A stretch of 64,000 bases of DNA from Pseudomonadales bacterium (GCA_022821865.1 JAJECW010000016.1:1-64000), one strand, 5' to 3'. Shown: positions 29,641 to 38,573, counted from the first letter of the stretch. Notes: generated from the letters alone by a model not told the origin. Numbers and translations: made by a program.

Positions 29641-30382
29641 AATCGTCGGCGGACAGGTCGTCCAGGTTGAAGTTTTCCAGGGTGATGGAACCCCCGCCGT
29701 GGCTGGACATGTCGATCACCACATTGCCCCCTTTCTGGCTGGCCGAAAGCTGGGAGAATTCGGTGATATTGGTGTAGTTGCTCAACTCGATCTTGTCCTT
29801 GCCGCTCTGGAAGTCCTCGATGGTGTCGTGGCCGGCGTTCCTGTTGTAGAAGAAGGTGTCATTGCCCGCCCCGCCGTTGAGCCTGTCGTCGCCGCCGGAG
29901 CCGTTGAGCTGGTCATGGCCCGCGCCGCCGGTGAGGTAGTCGTCTCCGCCGAGGCCGGTGAGGCTGTCGTGGCCGCCGCGTCCGGCGATGACATCATCGC
30001 CGTAGGTGCCATAGCCGAAGTTGTTGCCCTCGCCCCCGCCAACCGTGGCGATTCGGATCATGTCCTTGACTTCATTCTGCAGGCCCAGTCTGCCCGACAG
30101 CTTGGGCAATTCAATGATGCCGCCGCCCCAGTCGGTGAGATCTATGGTCACATCGGTGACCTCGCGGCCCAGCATCCACCAGGTGTTGAGGGTGATCTTG
30201 TGCTGCAGATCGTCCCAGGAAATTTCCTGATTGAATTCCGTCAGATCAACCAGGTCGTTGTTAACGTCGAATCTCACGATCCGGTCATTACCGTGGCCTT
30301 CATCGAACTTGAAGACTTCCTTCCGGTTCCAGTCGCCGCGCATGGTCCAGGTGGCTACATTGCCGTCTATGAACTTGGGCAT
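29621..30382 (-). CDS. RTX-type calcium-binding protein
   Basis: 253 residues from ATG 30382 (AGGAGA upstream). The middle holds glycine/aspartate nonapeptides such as GGHDSLTGLGGDDYLTGG and GGDDRLNGGAGNDTF, which form a Ca2+-binding beta-roll. The final DDLSADDFSFYGG resembles C-terminal type I secretion signals. There is no N-terminal signal peptide. The first 110 residues show no known catalytic domain. No type I transporter genes are in the window. Confidence 0.82.
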   Translation of the reverse strand: MPKFIDGNVATWTMRGDWNRKEVFKFDEGHGNDRIVRFDVNNDLVDLTEFNQEISWDDLQHKITLNTWWMLGREVTDVTIDLTDWGGGIIELPKLSGRLGLQNEVKDMIRIATVGGGEGNNFGYGTYGDDVIAGRGGHDSLTGLGGDDYLTGGAGHDQLNGSGGDDRLNGGAGNDTFFYNRNAGHDTIEDFQSGKDKIELSNYTNITEFSQLSASQKGGNVVIDMSSHGGGSITLENFNLDDLSADDFSFYGG

Positions 30383-30536
30383 GTCTCTGTCTCCTGTGTG
30401 GGTCCGCCGTGTACCGCCGTCTCGGGAATCCGCGATGTTTCTTTGCATCCCTTGATGGTCAGACTAGTGGAGCCGCGACGGGAAAGCAATTACCGTTTTC
30501 TTATCGCAGGCTTAACGCAAACTTATGGCGATCCTT

Positions 30537-30857
30537 TCACAGACAATTGTCAGGTTTGGGCAGGCCGGCGATGCGGCTGGCGGTTTTGGCGAATGAGCCG
30601 CTGAACAGGCGCATCAGATAGATGCTGCGGCCTTTTTTCGGGCCAAGCTTCTGCTTGACCAGGCTCACCAGCGCCCGGGAAGCCGGCGACATCCCGTGGC
30701 GTTGATGGAAATCCCGCAACAGTTCGATGATTTCCCAGTGGGCGGCACTGAGCGTGATTTCCTGTTGCCGGGCAAGCACTTCGGCAATTTTCCTGTCCCA
30801 GTCGCCCAACTCGCGCAGATAGCCTTCCTTGTCTACCGCGACCCGCTTGTCGTCCAC
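30537..30857 (-). CDS. tusE: Sulfur-relay protein TusE (DsrC family)
   Basis: 106 residues starting at GTG 30857. DsrC/TusE pattern: YLRELGDWDRKIAEVLA, ITLSAAHWEIIELLRDFH, and the C-terminal GLPKPDNCL with the conserved penultimate Cys that accepts sulfur from TusBCD. It passes sulfur to MnmA for 2-thiouridine in tRNA. It is separated from tusB by an inverted-repeat element. Confidence 0.92.
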   Translation of the reverse strand: MDDKRVAVDKEGYLRELGDWDRKIAEVLARQQEITLSAAHWEIIELLRDFHQRHGMSPASRALVSLVKQKLGPKKGRSIYLMRLFSGSFAKTASRIAGLPKPDNCL

Positions 30858-30873
30858 GATGATCTTCCGGCTC

Positions 30874-31040
30874 CTAGGAGCCTGCGCCGTAGGAATTCAC
30901 GGCTGCAAATCCGCTCTCATCCACGTCCCCGGCCGCTCGATTTCGTTGCATATTCACCAATATTCGCCTCAATCGATCGGCCGGGGGCGCGGCGATAGCG
31001 AATTTTCGCTTTCGCGAATTCCTACGGCGCAGGCTCCTAG
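30874..31040. repeat. Family 2 inverted-repeat element, long copy
   Basis: Perfect 25-bp terminal arms, CTAGGAGCCTGCGCCGTAGG... at 30874-30898 and the complement at 31016-31040, enclose 117 bp. The left interior repeats the CACGGCTGCAAATCCGCTCT block of other copies; nested CCCCGGCCG/CGGCCGGGG lies near the centre. Relative to 14202-14267, one C-G pair in the arm has become T-A in both arms. The right end CTAG contains the tusB stop codon. No gene lies inside. Confidence 0.88.
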
Positions 31041-31327
31041 AACCAGCTCAGGGTCTTGTCGTGACGGGTACACAGGTCGACAAAGCCGTCCATATCCAGG
31101 CTTGCGGCGCCTGCCGGCAAATCATTGCCGAGGCCCCGGGCCTCAAGGTCTTCGGCAAGAAACCAGACGGACACGTCTTCCGGCAAGGCGGCCAGTTCTC
31201 CGGGTTGACACAAATGGAAGACACCGTCTTCAAGCAGCAGAAGGGCGTCACCGGGGGACATGGTCTCCCGGGCTGTGGGCAACAGGCCGGCGGCGGGGCT
31301 GCGATTGAGTATGTGCAGACAGCTCAC
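31037..31327 (-). CDS. tusB: Sulfur-relay protein TusB (DsrH family)
   Basis: 96 residues from GTG 31327 (MSCLHILNRSP), overlapping the tusC stop (GTGA). Family features: N-terminal LHILNRSP, GDALLLLEDGV, and the end HDKTLSWF, ending in an aromatic residue as in other TusB. Part of the TusBCD hexamer. Its stop TAG lies within the CTAG end of the adjacent repeat. Confidence 0.88.
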   Translation of the reverse strand: MSCLHILNRSPAAGLLPTARETMSPGDALLLLEDGVFHLCQPGELAALPEDVSVWFLAEDLEARGLGNDLPAGAASLDMDGFVDLCTRHDKTLSWF

Positions 31328-31689
31328 AGGTTGAATACCACCTGGGCATCGGTGACTCGTTGACGAACATCCGCGGGGGAAAGCGGTTCGACGGCAATCG
31401 CCAGGTCTTCCGTCCCAAGGCCGCGTTTTGCCAGGGCGGCGGTGGACACGCCGGGCCGTTCGATTCCATACCACTCCAGCGCCTCGAGCGCATTGCCCAG
31501 GGTTTTGGCGCCGATGGCGCCGCCGTCCTGGCCGCGCAGCAACTGGTAGACGCCATCATCGAGAAAAAGCATTTCGATATCCTGCTCGAACACCGCCGCC
31601 GCCAGGGACATGTCGAGCAGCGAGCGGGCCCGGTCCGAGCCATACGGCGGGCTCCGGGAGATAAACAGCAGTTTCTTGCGCTCGCCCAT
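31324..31689 (-). CDS. tusC: Sulfur-relay protein TusC (DsrF family)
   Basis: 121 residues: KKLLFISRSPPYGSDRARSLLDMSLAAAVFEQDIEMLFLDDGV matches TusC/DsrF. It is a structural subunit of TusBCD in 2-thiouridine synthesis. It lies 11 bp after tusD and overlaps tusB by 4 bp. Confidence 0.92.
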   Translation of the reverse strand: MGERKKLLFISRSPPYGSDRARSLLDMSLAAAVFEQDIEMLFLDDGVYQLLRGQDGGAIGAKTLGNALEALEWYGIERPGVSTAALAKRGLGTEDLAIAVEPLSPADVRQRVTDAQVVFNL

Positions 31690-31700
31690 GACCGCGGCTC

Positions 31701-32090
31701 TCAGCCGAAAGACACCGTGCGACCGGATTGCAGGCAGGCGTCAGTCAGTTGTCCGAGGCCGGCAATGCTGAATTCGGGATGCAGGGAAAACGCCGGCAAT
31801 TCATGGCGCGCCGCTTGTTCCTCGTCCACAAGGCCGCGATAAATCGCCGAACTGACACAGACAGTGGCATCCAGATCATGCTCGTGAATCAGTTGACGCC
31901 ATAGTTCCTGCAGGTTCGCCTCGTCCCGGGATACCACGGTCAGGCGGTTGGCGTTGTGGACGCCGTCGGTAAAAAAGAAAATCCGGTGAATCCTGTGCCC
32001 GCCCCGCAAAACCGACTCGGCAAAACGCAGCGCCGTACCGGCGGCCTGACGGGAATAGGGCGGGGCATGGATAACGATGGAAAAAATCAT
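31701..32090 (-). CDS. tusD: Sulfur-transfer protein TusD (DsrE family)
   Basis: 129 residues. The start FSIVIHAPPYSRQAA, RIFFFTDGVHNAN, and the sulfur-accepting Cys in DATVCVSSAIYRG are typical. It receives sulfur from TusA and passes it to TusE. First gene of tusDCB. Confidence 0.93.
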   Translation of the reverse strand: MIFSIVIHAPPYSRQAAGTALRFAESVLRGGHRIHRIFFFTDGVHNANRLTVVSRDEANLQELWRQLIHEHDLDATVCVSSAIYRGLVDEEQAARHELPAFSLHPEFSIAGLGQLTDACLQSGRTVSFG

Positions 32091-32110
32091 GCTGACGGTT
32101 TCCTGGGCTG

Positions 32111-32149
32111 AAACAGGAAAGCCCCGGCAAAACCGGGGCTTTCCTGTTT
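32111..32149. terminator. Strong hairpin between yccA and tusD
   Basis: AAACAGGAAAGCCCCGG (32111-32127) pairs perfectly with CCGGGGCTTTCCTGTTT (32133-32149) around a 5-nt loop: 17 bp, GC core with A/T flanks. It follows the yccA stop codon and precedes tusD, so it most likely ends yccA transcription. Confidence 0.75.
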
Positions 32150-32162
32150 CCGATGGTTCTGG

Positions 32163-32834
32163 TCAATCGTTGCTGGAGAATGCGGAAAGCAGGCTCAGCA
32201 AGCTCATGAACAGGTTGTAGATCGATACGTACAATGTGATTGTGGCGAGAATGTAATTGCGTTCCCCGCCATGGATGATGGCGCTGGTCTGCCAGAGAAT
32301 CACGGCGCTCGAGAACAACATGAAGGCGGCGGAAATCGCCAGTTGCAGCGCCGGCATGGGCCAGAAAATGCTGATTACCATGGCTGCGACAAGCACCAGG
32401 AAGCCGGCGAATATGAAGCCTTGCAGGAAGGAGAAATCCCGCCGCGAGGTCAGTGCCCAGCCGGAAAGTCCGAAGAAGATGAAGGCGGTGCCGCCAAGCG
32501 CCTTGACCACGATGTCGGCACCCCCCGCGGTAGCCAGGTAGTAGCCCAGAATCGGACCGATGGTATAGCCCATGAAGCCGGTGAAGGCGAATACCGACAG
32601 CAGCCCCCAGGCGCTGTTGGCCAGGGCGTGGGTGAGAAACAGCAGGCCGTAGGCGCCGATCAGGAACAGGAAGATGTTCACCGGCGGCGCATTGGTGCTC
32701 AACATGGCCGTGAATGCGCTGAAGGCAAGGGTAAGCGCCAGCAGCGAATAGGTATTGCGCAATACCTTGTTGACGGCCAGGACCGACTCCCCGCCGCGTA
32801 CGACTTCAATTCCAGCGCCAACTCTTTGGTTCAT
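32163..32834 (-). CDS. yccA: Bax inhibitor-1/YccA family membrane protein
   Basis: 223 residues with seven hydrophobic segments and the BI-1 pattern LRNTYSLLALTLAFSA near the N-terminus and YVSIYNLFMSLLSLL at the end. E. coli YccA is a substrate and modulator of FtsH. Neighbourhood with tus genes and tRNA-Ser is conserved in gammaproteobacteria. Confidence 0.9.
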   Translation of the reverse strand: MNQRVGAGIEVVRGGESVLAVNKVLRNTYSLLALTLAFSAFTAMLSTNAPPVNIFLFLIGAYGLLFLTHALANSAWGLLSVFAFTGFMGYTIGPILGYYLATAGGADIVVKALGGTAFIFFGLSGWALTSRRDFSFLQGFIFAGFLVLVAAMVISIFWPMPALQLAISAAFMLFSSAVILWQTSAIIHGGERNYILATITLYVSIYNLFMSLLSLLSAFSSND

Positions 32835-33039
32835 CGTTATCTCCTTCCGGTAGGAAAATACTGTGCCGCCACAGATTCGTATGGCGCCAAAACAGCGAAT
32901 TTCAAGCCCGCCGCAACTTGGCCCGACATCGCAATATCATACGCAACCCCGCGCCAAAAGCAACAAGGTCCCCGGCTCTGGAAACAGGCACTGGCTCATA
33001 TTCCCGCAGTTGAATTTATTGTAAGATTCCTGTCCCTGC

Positions 33040-33131
33040 GGAGGGGTGGCAGAGCGGTTTAATGCACTGGTCTTGAAAACCAGCGAGGGTGAAAGTCCTC
33101 CGAGAGTTCGAATCTCTCCCCCTCCGCCAAT
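33040..33131 (+). tRNA. tRNA-Ser (anticodon UGA), CCA encoded
   Basis: Acceptor arms GGAGGGG (33040-33046) and CCCCTCC (33121-33127), discriminator G, encoded CCA. Anticodon arm CTGGT-CTTGAAA-ACCAG gives TGA. The long variable arm (CGAGGGTGAAAGTCCTCCG) is that of a class II serine tRNA. Confidence 0.95.
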
Positions 33132-33145
33132 TTCTGCCAGATCAG

Positions 33146-35431
33146 TCAAAAACCGCCAACCGCGCTGATCTGGCGTTCGCTGAGGCTGATGTAGTCGGCG
33201 AGAACCCGGGCGCTTTCCTCAAGCAGCGGGTCGAGTTCTCCGCTGGAGTCCCCGGCGTCTGAATCGGCCACAGACTCTGCTTCTGACTCTGTTGCCGCAT
33301 CTCCGGCGGCGAGTTCGGCATTGCTCTCATCCGGCGATTCTTCGGATTCCGCGGCGGCGGTTTCAGCAGAGTCCGCTTCTTTCCCGTCGCCTTCGAGGAT
33401 ATCGAGCAGGGGCAGGCCCCTGAGGAAGCGGCGCATGTTTTCGGTTTCGATATTGCGGCGCCGATCGGCTTCGGTCCGGGCCTTGAGGCTTGCCTCGTTG
33501 AGCGGCCAGGTTTCCCGCCCCTGCTGCTCACGGGCAATGGCGATCTGCGCATTGAGATAGATGAAGTCCGGCGAGCGCGCCGCGCGTTGACGGTGCAGTT
33601 CGGTCAATTGGGGAATGTATTCCCGCACCGGCAGATAAGCGCGATATTCCACGGGCCGCACGGTATCCCAGGGCAGGGCGCCATCAAGGCTGCTTTCGCC
33701 GATCTGTTCGTATGCTTCGAACAGGTCGGGGAAGCTGATGTCGGGTTCCACGCCGCGATGCTGGGTGCTGCCGCCGGAAACGCGGTAGAACTTCGATCGG
33801 GTCAGCTTGGCCTGGCCATATTCCATGGGAATGATTTCCTGCACGGTGCCCTTGCCAAAGGTCTGGCCGCCGAGAACAAGGCCGCGCTGGTAATCCTGGA
33901 TGGCGCCGGCAAAAATTTCCGAAGCCGAGGCGCTGTTGCGATTGACGAGCACCGCCATGGGCCCGGTCCAGGCGACTTCCGGGTTATTATCGCCGAAGGA
34001 GCGGGTGTAGCCGTTGCCGAGACCGGAATAGCGCACCTGCACCGTGGCGCCGGTTTCAATGAACAGGCCCACGAGCTGGTTGGCTTCGCCGAGGCTGCCG
34101 CCGCCGTTGTTGCGCAGATCCACCACCACGGCGTCCACATTGTCCTGCTTGAGTTCCTCAAGCAGATTGCGCACGTCCCGGGTGGAACTCTTGAAATCCT
34201 CCTCTCCCCGGGACGCCGCTTCAAAATCCAGATAGAAGGTGGGCAGGTGGATAATGCCCACCTTGTAATCGCGCCCGTTGTGGGGTACTTCAATGGTCTC
34301 GGCGCGGGCCGACTGATCCTCGAGCCGCACCGTGTCCCGGGTGATACTGACTACGGTGGCGCTGGATTCATTGACGGCATTGGCGGGAATGACGTTGAGC
34401 CGCACCACGGTGCCTTTTTCGCCGCGGATCTGGGCCACCACGTCATCGAGGCGCATACCCACCACATCCTGGATATCGCCTTCGGGACCCTGGCCGATAC
34501 CGATGATGCGATCGCCTTCCCGCAATTCATTGCCGCGTTCGGCGGGGCCGCCCTTGATCAGTTCGACAATGGTGGTGAATTCATCTTCCGTGGTGAGCTG
34601 GGCGCCGATTCCCTGCAGGGAAAGCGACAGGCCCATATTGAAGGTTTCCGAATCCTGGGGTGAAAAATACGCGGTGTGCGGGTCGGCAACCCGGGCCACG
34701 GTGGACAGATATGCCTGAAAAGCGTCCTTGGCATTGGTCTGCAGCATGCGGTTGAGCCGGCCGCGGTAGCGTTTGGAGAGTTTTTCGCGGATTTCCTCGT
34801 TGCTGTCGCCGGCAAGCTTCAGGCTCAACACGCTGTTTTTGGCCCGCAGACGCCAGATTTCATCGAGTTCCGCCACGGTTTCAGCATAGGGCGCGTCTTC
34901 CCGGTCGATGACCAGGTATTCATCGAGGGTGAAATCCATTTCCGGGATATGGTTCTCGACCCGATTGATGGCATAGATCAGCCGCTCGAGCAGGCGCTGG
35001 TAATACAGGTTGTAGATTTCATAACCCGGCGTGAGGCTGCCTTCGCGCAGATGATCGTCGATGCTGTAGCGCCAGGTGCTGAGGTAGTCGATGTCCCCGC
35101 GGAGGAAGTAGAGATGGTCGCCGTCGAGCGCGTCGAGAAAGTTGTCGAACACCAGGGAGGAGTAATCATCGTCGATTTCGATGGGAAGATAATGTTTTGA
35201 CTGCAATACCTCGATCAGTTCGATCGCCGTGGGGCCATAGACCGGTTCCGGGCCGAGGGGGGCGTACAATTCATCGATGTCGAGTATCAGGGGCAGGGCG
35301 TCATCATCAATGATTGCCGACCCGTCCGCATCGGCGCGGACTTCGCTGGTGGCGGGATTCTGGCCGAGGCAAAAACCTGCGAACAGGGCGGACACGGCAA
35401 ACGCCGGCAGGCGCAATCTGTCTAAACTCAT
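33146..35431 (-). CDS. prc: Tail-specific protease (Prc/Tsp, carboxy-terminal processing peptidase S41)
   Basis: 761 residues from ATG 35431 with a signal peptide (LPAFAVSALFAGFCLGQ). Order: N-terminal helical domain, PDZ domain (GIGAQLTTEDEFTTIVELIKGGPAERG), peptidase domain with catalytic Ser in NRNSASASEIFAGA and Lys in GGQTFGKGTVQ, then DUF3340-type C-terminal part. It degrades periplasmic proteins with nonpolar tails. Unusually, about 75 residues near the end are a low-complexity Ala/Glu/Asp/Ser tract. Longer starts (35455, 35611) are possible but lengthen the N-terminus without support. Confidence 0.93.
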   Translation of the reverse strand: MSLDRLRLPAFAVSALFAGFCLGQNPATSEVRADADGSAIIDDDALPLILDIDELYAPLGPEPVYGPTAIELIEVLQSKHYLPIEIDDDYSSLVFDNFLDALDGDHLYFLRGDIDYLSTWRYSIDDHLREGSLTPGYEIYNLYYQRLLERLIYAINRVENHIPEMDFTLDEYLVIDREDAPYAETVAELDEIWRLRAKNSVLSLKLAGDSNEEIREKLSKRYRGRLNRMLQTNAKDAFQAYLSTVARVADPHTAYFSPQDSETFNMGLSLSLQGIGAQLTTEDEFTTIVELIKGGPAERGNELREGDRIIGIGQGPEGDIQDVVGMRLDDVVAQIRGEKGTVVRLNVIPANAVNESSATVVSITRDTVRLEDQSARAETIEVPHNGRDYKVGIIHLPTFYLDFEAASRGEEDFKSSTRDVRNLLEELKQDNVDAVVVDLRNNGGGSLGEANQLVGLFIETGATVQVRYSGLGNGYTRSFGDNNPEVAWTGPMAVLVNRNSASASEIFAGAIQDYQRGLVLGGQTFGKGTVQEIIPMEYGQAKLTRSKFYRVSGGSTQHRGVEPDISFPDLFEAYEQIGESSLDGALPWDTVRPVEYRAYLPVREYIPQLTELHRQRAARSPDFIYLNAQIAIAREQQGRETWPLNEASLKARTEADRRRNIETENMRRFLRGLPLLDILEGDGKEADSAETAAAESEESPDESNAELAAGDAATESEAESVADSDAGDSSGELDPLLEESARVLADYISLSERQISAVGGF

Positions 35432-35671
35432 GCGATGGATTTCCTCGCTGATCATGGTCTCGACCGACCGCATCGGACTCCCGGGACGGGAAATTGCCCG
35501 ATGCGGGCGACAGCGGCATAGCTTAAGCCGGAAATCACTGACAAATCCAGCGTTTCGGTGAAGAAATTGCATCCAGGCCGCGAAAATTGCGGCGAAGCCG
35601 GTTCTTGCCATGGTTTGGACAGAATTGCCCGGGATTCCGCGACCGGACTTCGTTCCGCGCAGGATCCTGGT

Positions 35672-36874
35672 TCAACGAATTCGCTTGTGCCTCGCGCTGG
35701 CGTGGCGTTCGGTGCGTTCCACATCAATGTAACGGTCGGTGATGGCGCTGGAGCCGTGGCCGGCGTCGTCGCGAACGTGTTCCCGGGGGCGGTGCTTGAC
35801 ATCCTCGGATATGCCGGTATGGCGCAGCCAGTGCACGGTGGCTTCGGCGAGCCGGTCGGCCTCGTCGGCAAATCCTTCCTCGCGCATGCCCGCCACGGCC
35901 CGGTCGAAGCATTGTTGCACGATGCGGCGGATATGGCGGGTACTGCTGATACCGCCGCCGCCGCGATTCTTGCGCAACAGCGGCGTGGCTTCCCCGGGAA
36001 CGGGCAGGGGGCTCAGACCCCGGGCGCAGCGATAGCGTTTCAGCGCTTCGAGCATGGCGTTGCTGACTGAAATCTCGCGTTCCTTGTTGCCCTTGCCCAC
36101 GGTGAGAAACCACCAGTTGCCTTCCTGGTCGAGCTGGAAATGCCCCATTTGGGGCTGCCAGCGCCCGGTTTCCACAAGTTCGGAGATTCGCAGGTACAGG
36201 GCGAAAAGAGCGTTCATGATGAACAGGGTGCGCTCGTGGAGCGCGGGATTCTCGTCGGCCATCTTGCCGGCGGTTTCGATCACGAATTCCCATTGCAGGG
36301 GGGAGAGCCGCCGGATCCGGGCGGCACCCTGGCGTCCGCGCAGGTATTTGCTTTTCTGGCGCATGCGGGAAACCGGATTGGTGGCGGCGCAGCCTTCCTG
36401 GATGAGAAAGTTGTAAAAGCTGCTGAGCACGCTGAACAGCGATTGCAGGGCGGACTGGGAGAGGGCGTATTCGCTGCCACTGCTGACATAGGGCCGCCAC
36501 CGGGGATTGGGGACGCGGCGGCCTTCCTTGTCGATAAAGCGGGCGACGGTGCTGCTGCCGACCCAGTTGACCGGCGGATTGCGGGCGAAATTCACATAGT
36601 CTTCAAAATCTTCCCGGGCGATGTCTTTCAGTGATTTCTTGCGTATGAGCCAGCACCAGTGGAGAAAGTGTTCGATTTCCCGGCGGTAGGTGCTGAAGGT
36701 GTCGGGGCTGCCGCGGTAGCTGAAGATGAATTCGCTGGCGTACTGGTAATCCGCCATCGCATCTCGCGGAGAATCGCGCAACAGGTGCGAGACGTCGCGA
36801 ACCGGCGACTTGTAGGGATTGGGCATTTCCTCGAGTGTGTCGAAGAAAGGTTTGGGGCATTTCCTTGCTGGCAT
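35672..36874 (-). CDS. Tyrosine recombinase / site-specific integrase
   Basis: About 400 residues. The N-terminal core-binding domain (SPDTFSTYRREIEHFLHWC) is followed by the catalytic domain with all expected residues: Arg in LYLRISELVE, Lys in VGKGNKERE, HWLRHT, GHGSSAITDRYI with His and the nucleophilic Tyr. The start is uncertain: ATG 36874 (GGGGTGACC upstream) or ATG 36826 (GAGGAA upstream). An extended reading to 37021 runs into the adjacent palindrome and is rejected. It is a lone integrase, without excisionase or phage genes; Xer-like or element-specific roles are both possible. Confidence 0.88.
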   Translation of the reverse strand: MPARKCPKPFFDTLEEMPNPYKSPVRDVSHLLRDSPRDAMADYQYASEFIFSYRGSPDTFSTYRREIEHFLHWCWLIRKKSLKDIAREDFEDYVNFARNPPVNWVGSSTVARFIDKEGRRVPNPRWRPYVSSGSEYALSQSALQSLFSVLSSFYNFLIQEGCAATNPVSRMRQKSKYLRGRQGAARIRRLSPLQWEFVIETAGKMADENPALHERTLFIMNALFALYLRISELVETGRWQPQMGHFQLDQEGNWWFLTVGKGNKEREISVSNAMLEALKRYRCARGLSPLPVPGEATPLLRKNRGGGGISSTRHIRRIVQQCFDRAVAGMREEGFADEADRLAEATVHWLRHTGISEDVKHRPREHVRDDAGHGSSAITDRYIDVERTERHASARHKRIR

Positions 36875-36930
36875 TTGGGTCACCCCATTGGGGCTGGCGG
36901 TTTTGCTGTCAGTCGGTAGTTTACATCTCA

Positions 36931-37037
36931 CCGCAGTCTGGCCGGGGTGTATGGCGGACGCCGGCAATACATACCTGCAGGCTTCGGGCTCGGCTTCCTG
37001 CCTCGCACGCCCGCCATACACCCCGGCCAGACTGCGG
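36931..37037. repeat. Long palindrome with conserved core (copy A), beside integrase
   Basis: Perfect 27-bp arms at 36931-36957 and 37011-37037 flank a 53-nt core. The core's reverse complement contains GCGAGGCAGGAAGCCGAGCC and matches the core at 1949-1999 with about four-fifths identity, yet the arms (CCGCAGTCTGGCCGGGGTGT...) share only the innermost GGCGG with the other copy. It begins 57 bp upstream of the integrase ATG. Confidence 0.85.
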
Positions 37038-37173
37038 CCTACGGCATTCTGATTTTGTCACCGTCGCGCCCCTCGGCGCCGGAAATGGCTTGGCGACAGT
37101 AAGACTCATCGGAAGGGTGGGTGTGCATCTTTAGTTGAGAGTGGCCGACACGCGGTGAGTATACTCAACCCTC

Positions 37174-37205
37174 CTATGTCCGGTAATCTTTATTACCGGA
37201 CATAG
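37174..37205. terminator. 14-bp perfect hairpin downstream of gorA
   Basis: CTATGTCCGGTAAT (37174-37187) and ATTACCGGACATAG (37192-37205) pair around a 4-nt loop, 18 bp after the gorA stop codon on the minus strand. There is no T run, so termination is plausible but not certain. The remaining sequence of the 350-bp gap between integrase and gorA shows no gene. Confidence 0.5.
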
Positions 37206-37223
37206 TGGAACTGGGGAGTTGGG

Positions 37224-38573
37224 CTATCGGGGAGTTCGGAGGGTTACCAGTTCTTCGGCGAGGGTTGGATGGATGCCTATGGTCTGGTCGAAGTGGGCTT
37301 TGGTGGCGCCGCAGTTCATGGCCACGGCGAATCCCTGGGCGAGTTCTCCGGCGTCGGGGGCTGCGAGGTGGAGTCCGATGACTCGCCGGGACTCGCGGTG
37401 GACGATGAGCTTGATGAAGGCCTGCTCGTCCCTGCCGCTGAGGCTGTGTTTCATGGGGCGGGTTTGCGACTGGTAAACCTCGCATGCTTCGCCGTTGACC
37501 CGGGCCTCGGCTTCGGTACGGCCCACGGTGGCGATGTTCGGATGGCAGAATACGGCGCTGGGGATGTACTGATAGTCCATTTGCCGATCCTGTTCGCCGA
37601 ACAGGCGGCGGGCGACGAGTTGGCCTTCGGCGAGCGCCACCGGGGTCAGGGTGACCCGGTCGATCACGTCGCCTACCGCGAATATGCCGGGCTCGGCGGT
37701 TTCAAAGCGATCATCGACTTCGATAGCGCCGTTGGAACTGGTCCGGATGGCGGTATTCTCAAGGCCGAGTTCGCCGGTCATGGGTCTGCGGCCTGTTGCG
37801 CAAAGGGTTTCCCCTACGTGGTATTCCTTGCCGGAATCGAGGCTTACCCGTAACTGTCCGGTGTCGATGCGCTCGATTTTTTCGATCCGCCGGTTCAGTT
37901 CCAGCCGGAACTTGCCGGCCAGGGTTCGGGTAATGAATGTGCGCAGGTCTTCGTCGAATCCCCGTAGCAGTTTGTCGCCGCGGTAGACGAGCGTGACTTC
38001 CACGCCGAGGCCGTGGAGGATGCTGGCGAACTCGGTGGCGATATAGCCGCCGCCATAGATGAGCATTGCCCCTGGCAGTTCCGGCAGGTGGAACATTTCA
38101 TTAGAAGTAATGGCCAACTCATTGCCGGGAAAAGGATTTTTCCAGGGCCAGCCGCCTGTGGCAAGGAGAATGTAGCGGGCGCTGTGGCGTTTGCCGCCCA
38201 CTTCCACGAGATGGGGCCCGGCGAGTCTTGCGCGTTCGGTGAAGATGCGGATTTCCCGGCTTGCGAGGATTTCCCGGTAAATGCCATTGAGGCGGCTGAT
38301 TTCCCGGTTCTTGCTGGCGAGCAGCGTCTCCCAGTGAAACTCGGGCGCTCCCGGGTCCCAGCCGAAGCCGCGGCTGTCCTGCCAGTGTTCGGCATAATGG
38401 GCGGCATAGCTGAACAGCTTCTTGGGCACACAGCCCACATTGACGCAGGTGCCGCCAAAATCGCGCTCTTCCGCCACCGCGACCCGGGCGCCGAGATCGG
38501 CGGCAATCCGGCTCGCGCGCACGCCGCCGGAGCCGGCGCCGATGACAAAAAAATCGAAATCGAATGATTTCAA
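37224..38573 (-). CDS. gorA: Glutathione-disulfide reductase
   Basis: 449 residues from TTG 38573, which overlaps the pilZ stop (TTGA); this gives the expected N-terminus (M)KSFDFDFFVIGAGSGG. Active-site GGTCVNVGCVPKK matches glutathione reductase rather than lipoamide dehydrogenase or mercuric reductase; the C-terminal HPT (GIHPTLAEELVTL) His-Glu pair is present. It regenerates GSH with NADPH. A longer reading to 38858 lies inside pilZ and is rejected. Confidence 0.92.
   Translation of the reverse strand: MKSFDFDFFVIGAGSGGVRASRIAADLGARVAVAEERDFGGTCVNVGCVPKKLFSYAAHYAEHWQDSRGFGWDPGAPEFHWETLLASKNREISRLNGIYREILASREIRIFTERARLAGPHLVEVGGKRHSARYILLATGGWPWKNPFPGNELAITSNEMFHLPELPGAMLIYGGGYIATEFASILHGLGVEVTLVYRGDKLLRGFDEDLRTFITRTLAGKFRLELNRRIEKIERIDTGQLRVSLDSGKEYHVGETLCATGRRPMTGELGLENTAIRTSSNGAIEVDDRFETAEPGIFAVGDVIDRVTLTPVALAEGQLVARRLFGEQDRQMDYQYIPSAVFCHPNIATVGRTEAEARVNGEACEVYQSQTRPMKHSLSGRDEQAFIKLIVHRESRRVIGLHLAAPDAGELAQGFAVAMNCGATKAHFDQTIGIHPTLAEELVTLRTPR

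Noticed and set aside
30874..31040. Insertion sequence between tusB and tusE
   Set aside because: Terminal inverted repeats are perfect, but the 117-bp interior has no coding capacity, so it is at most a miniature element.
36931..37037. Integron attC site
   Set aside because: attC sites keep conserved ends and variable loops; here the core is conserved and arms vary, and no gene cassettes or integron-type IntI features were seen.
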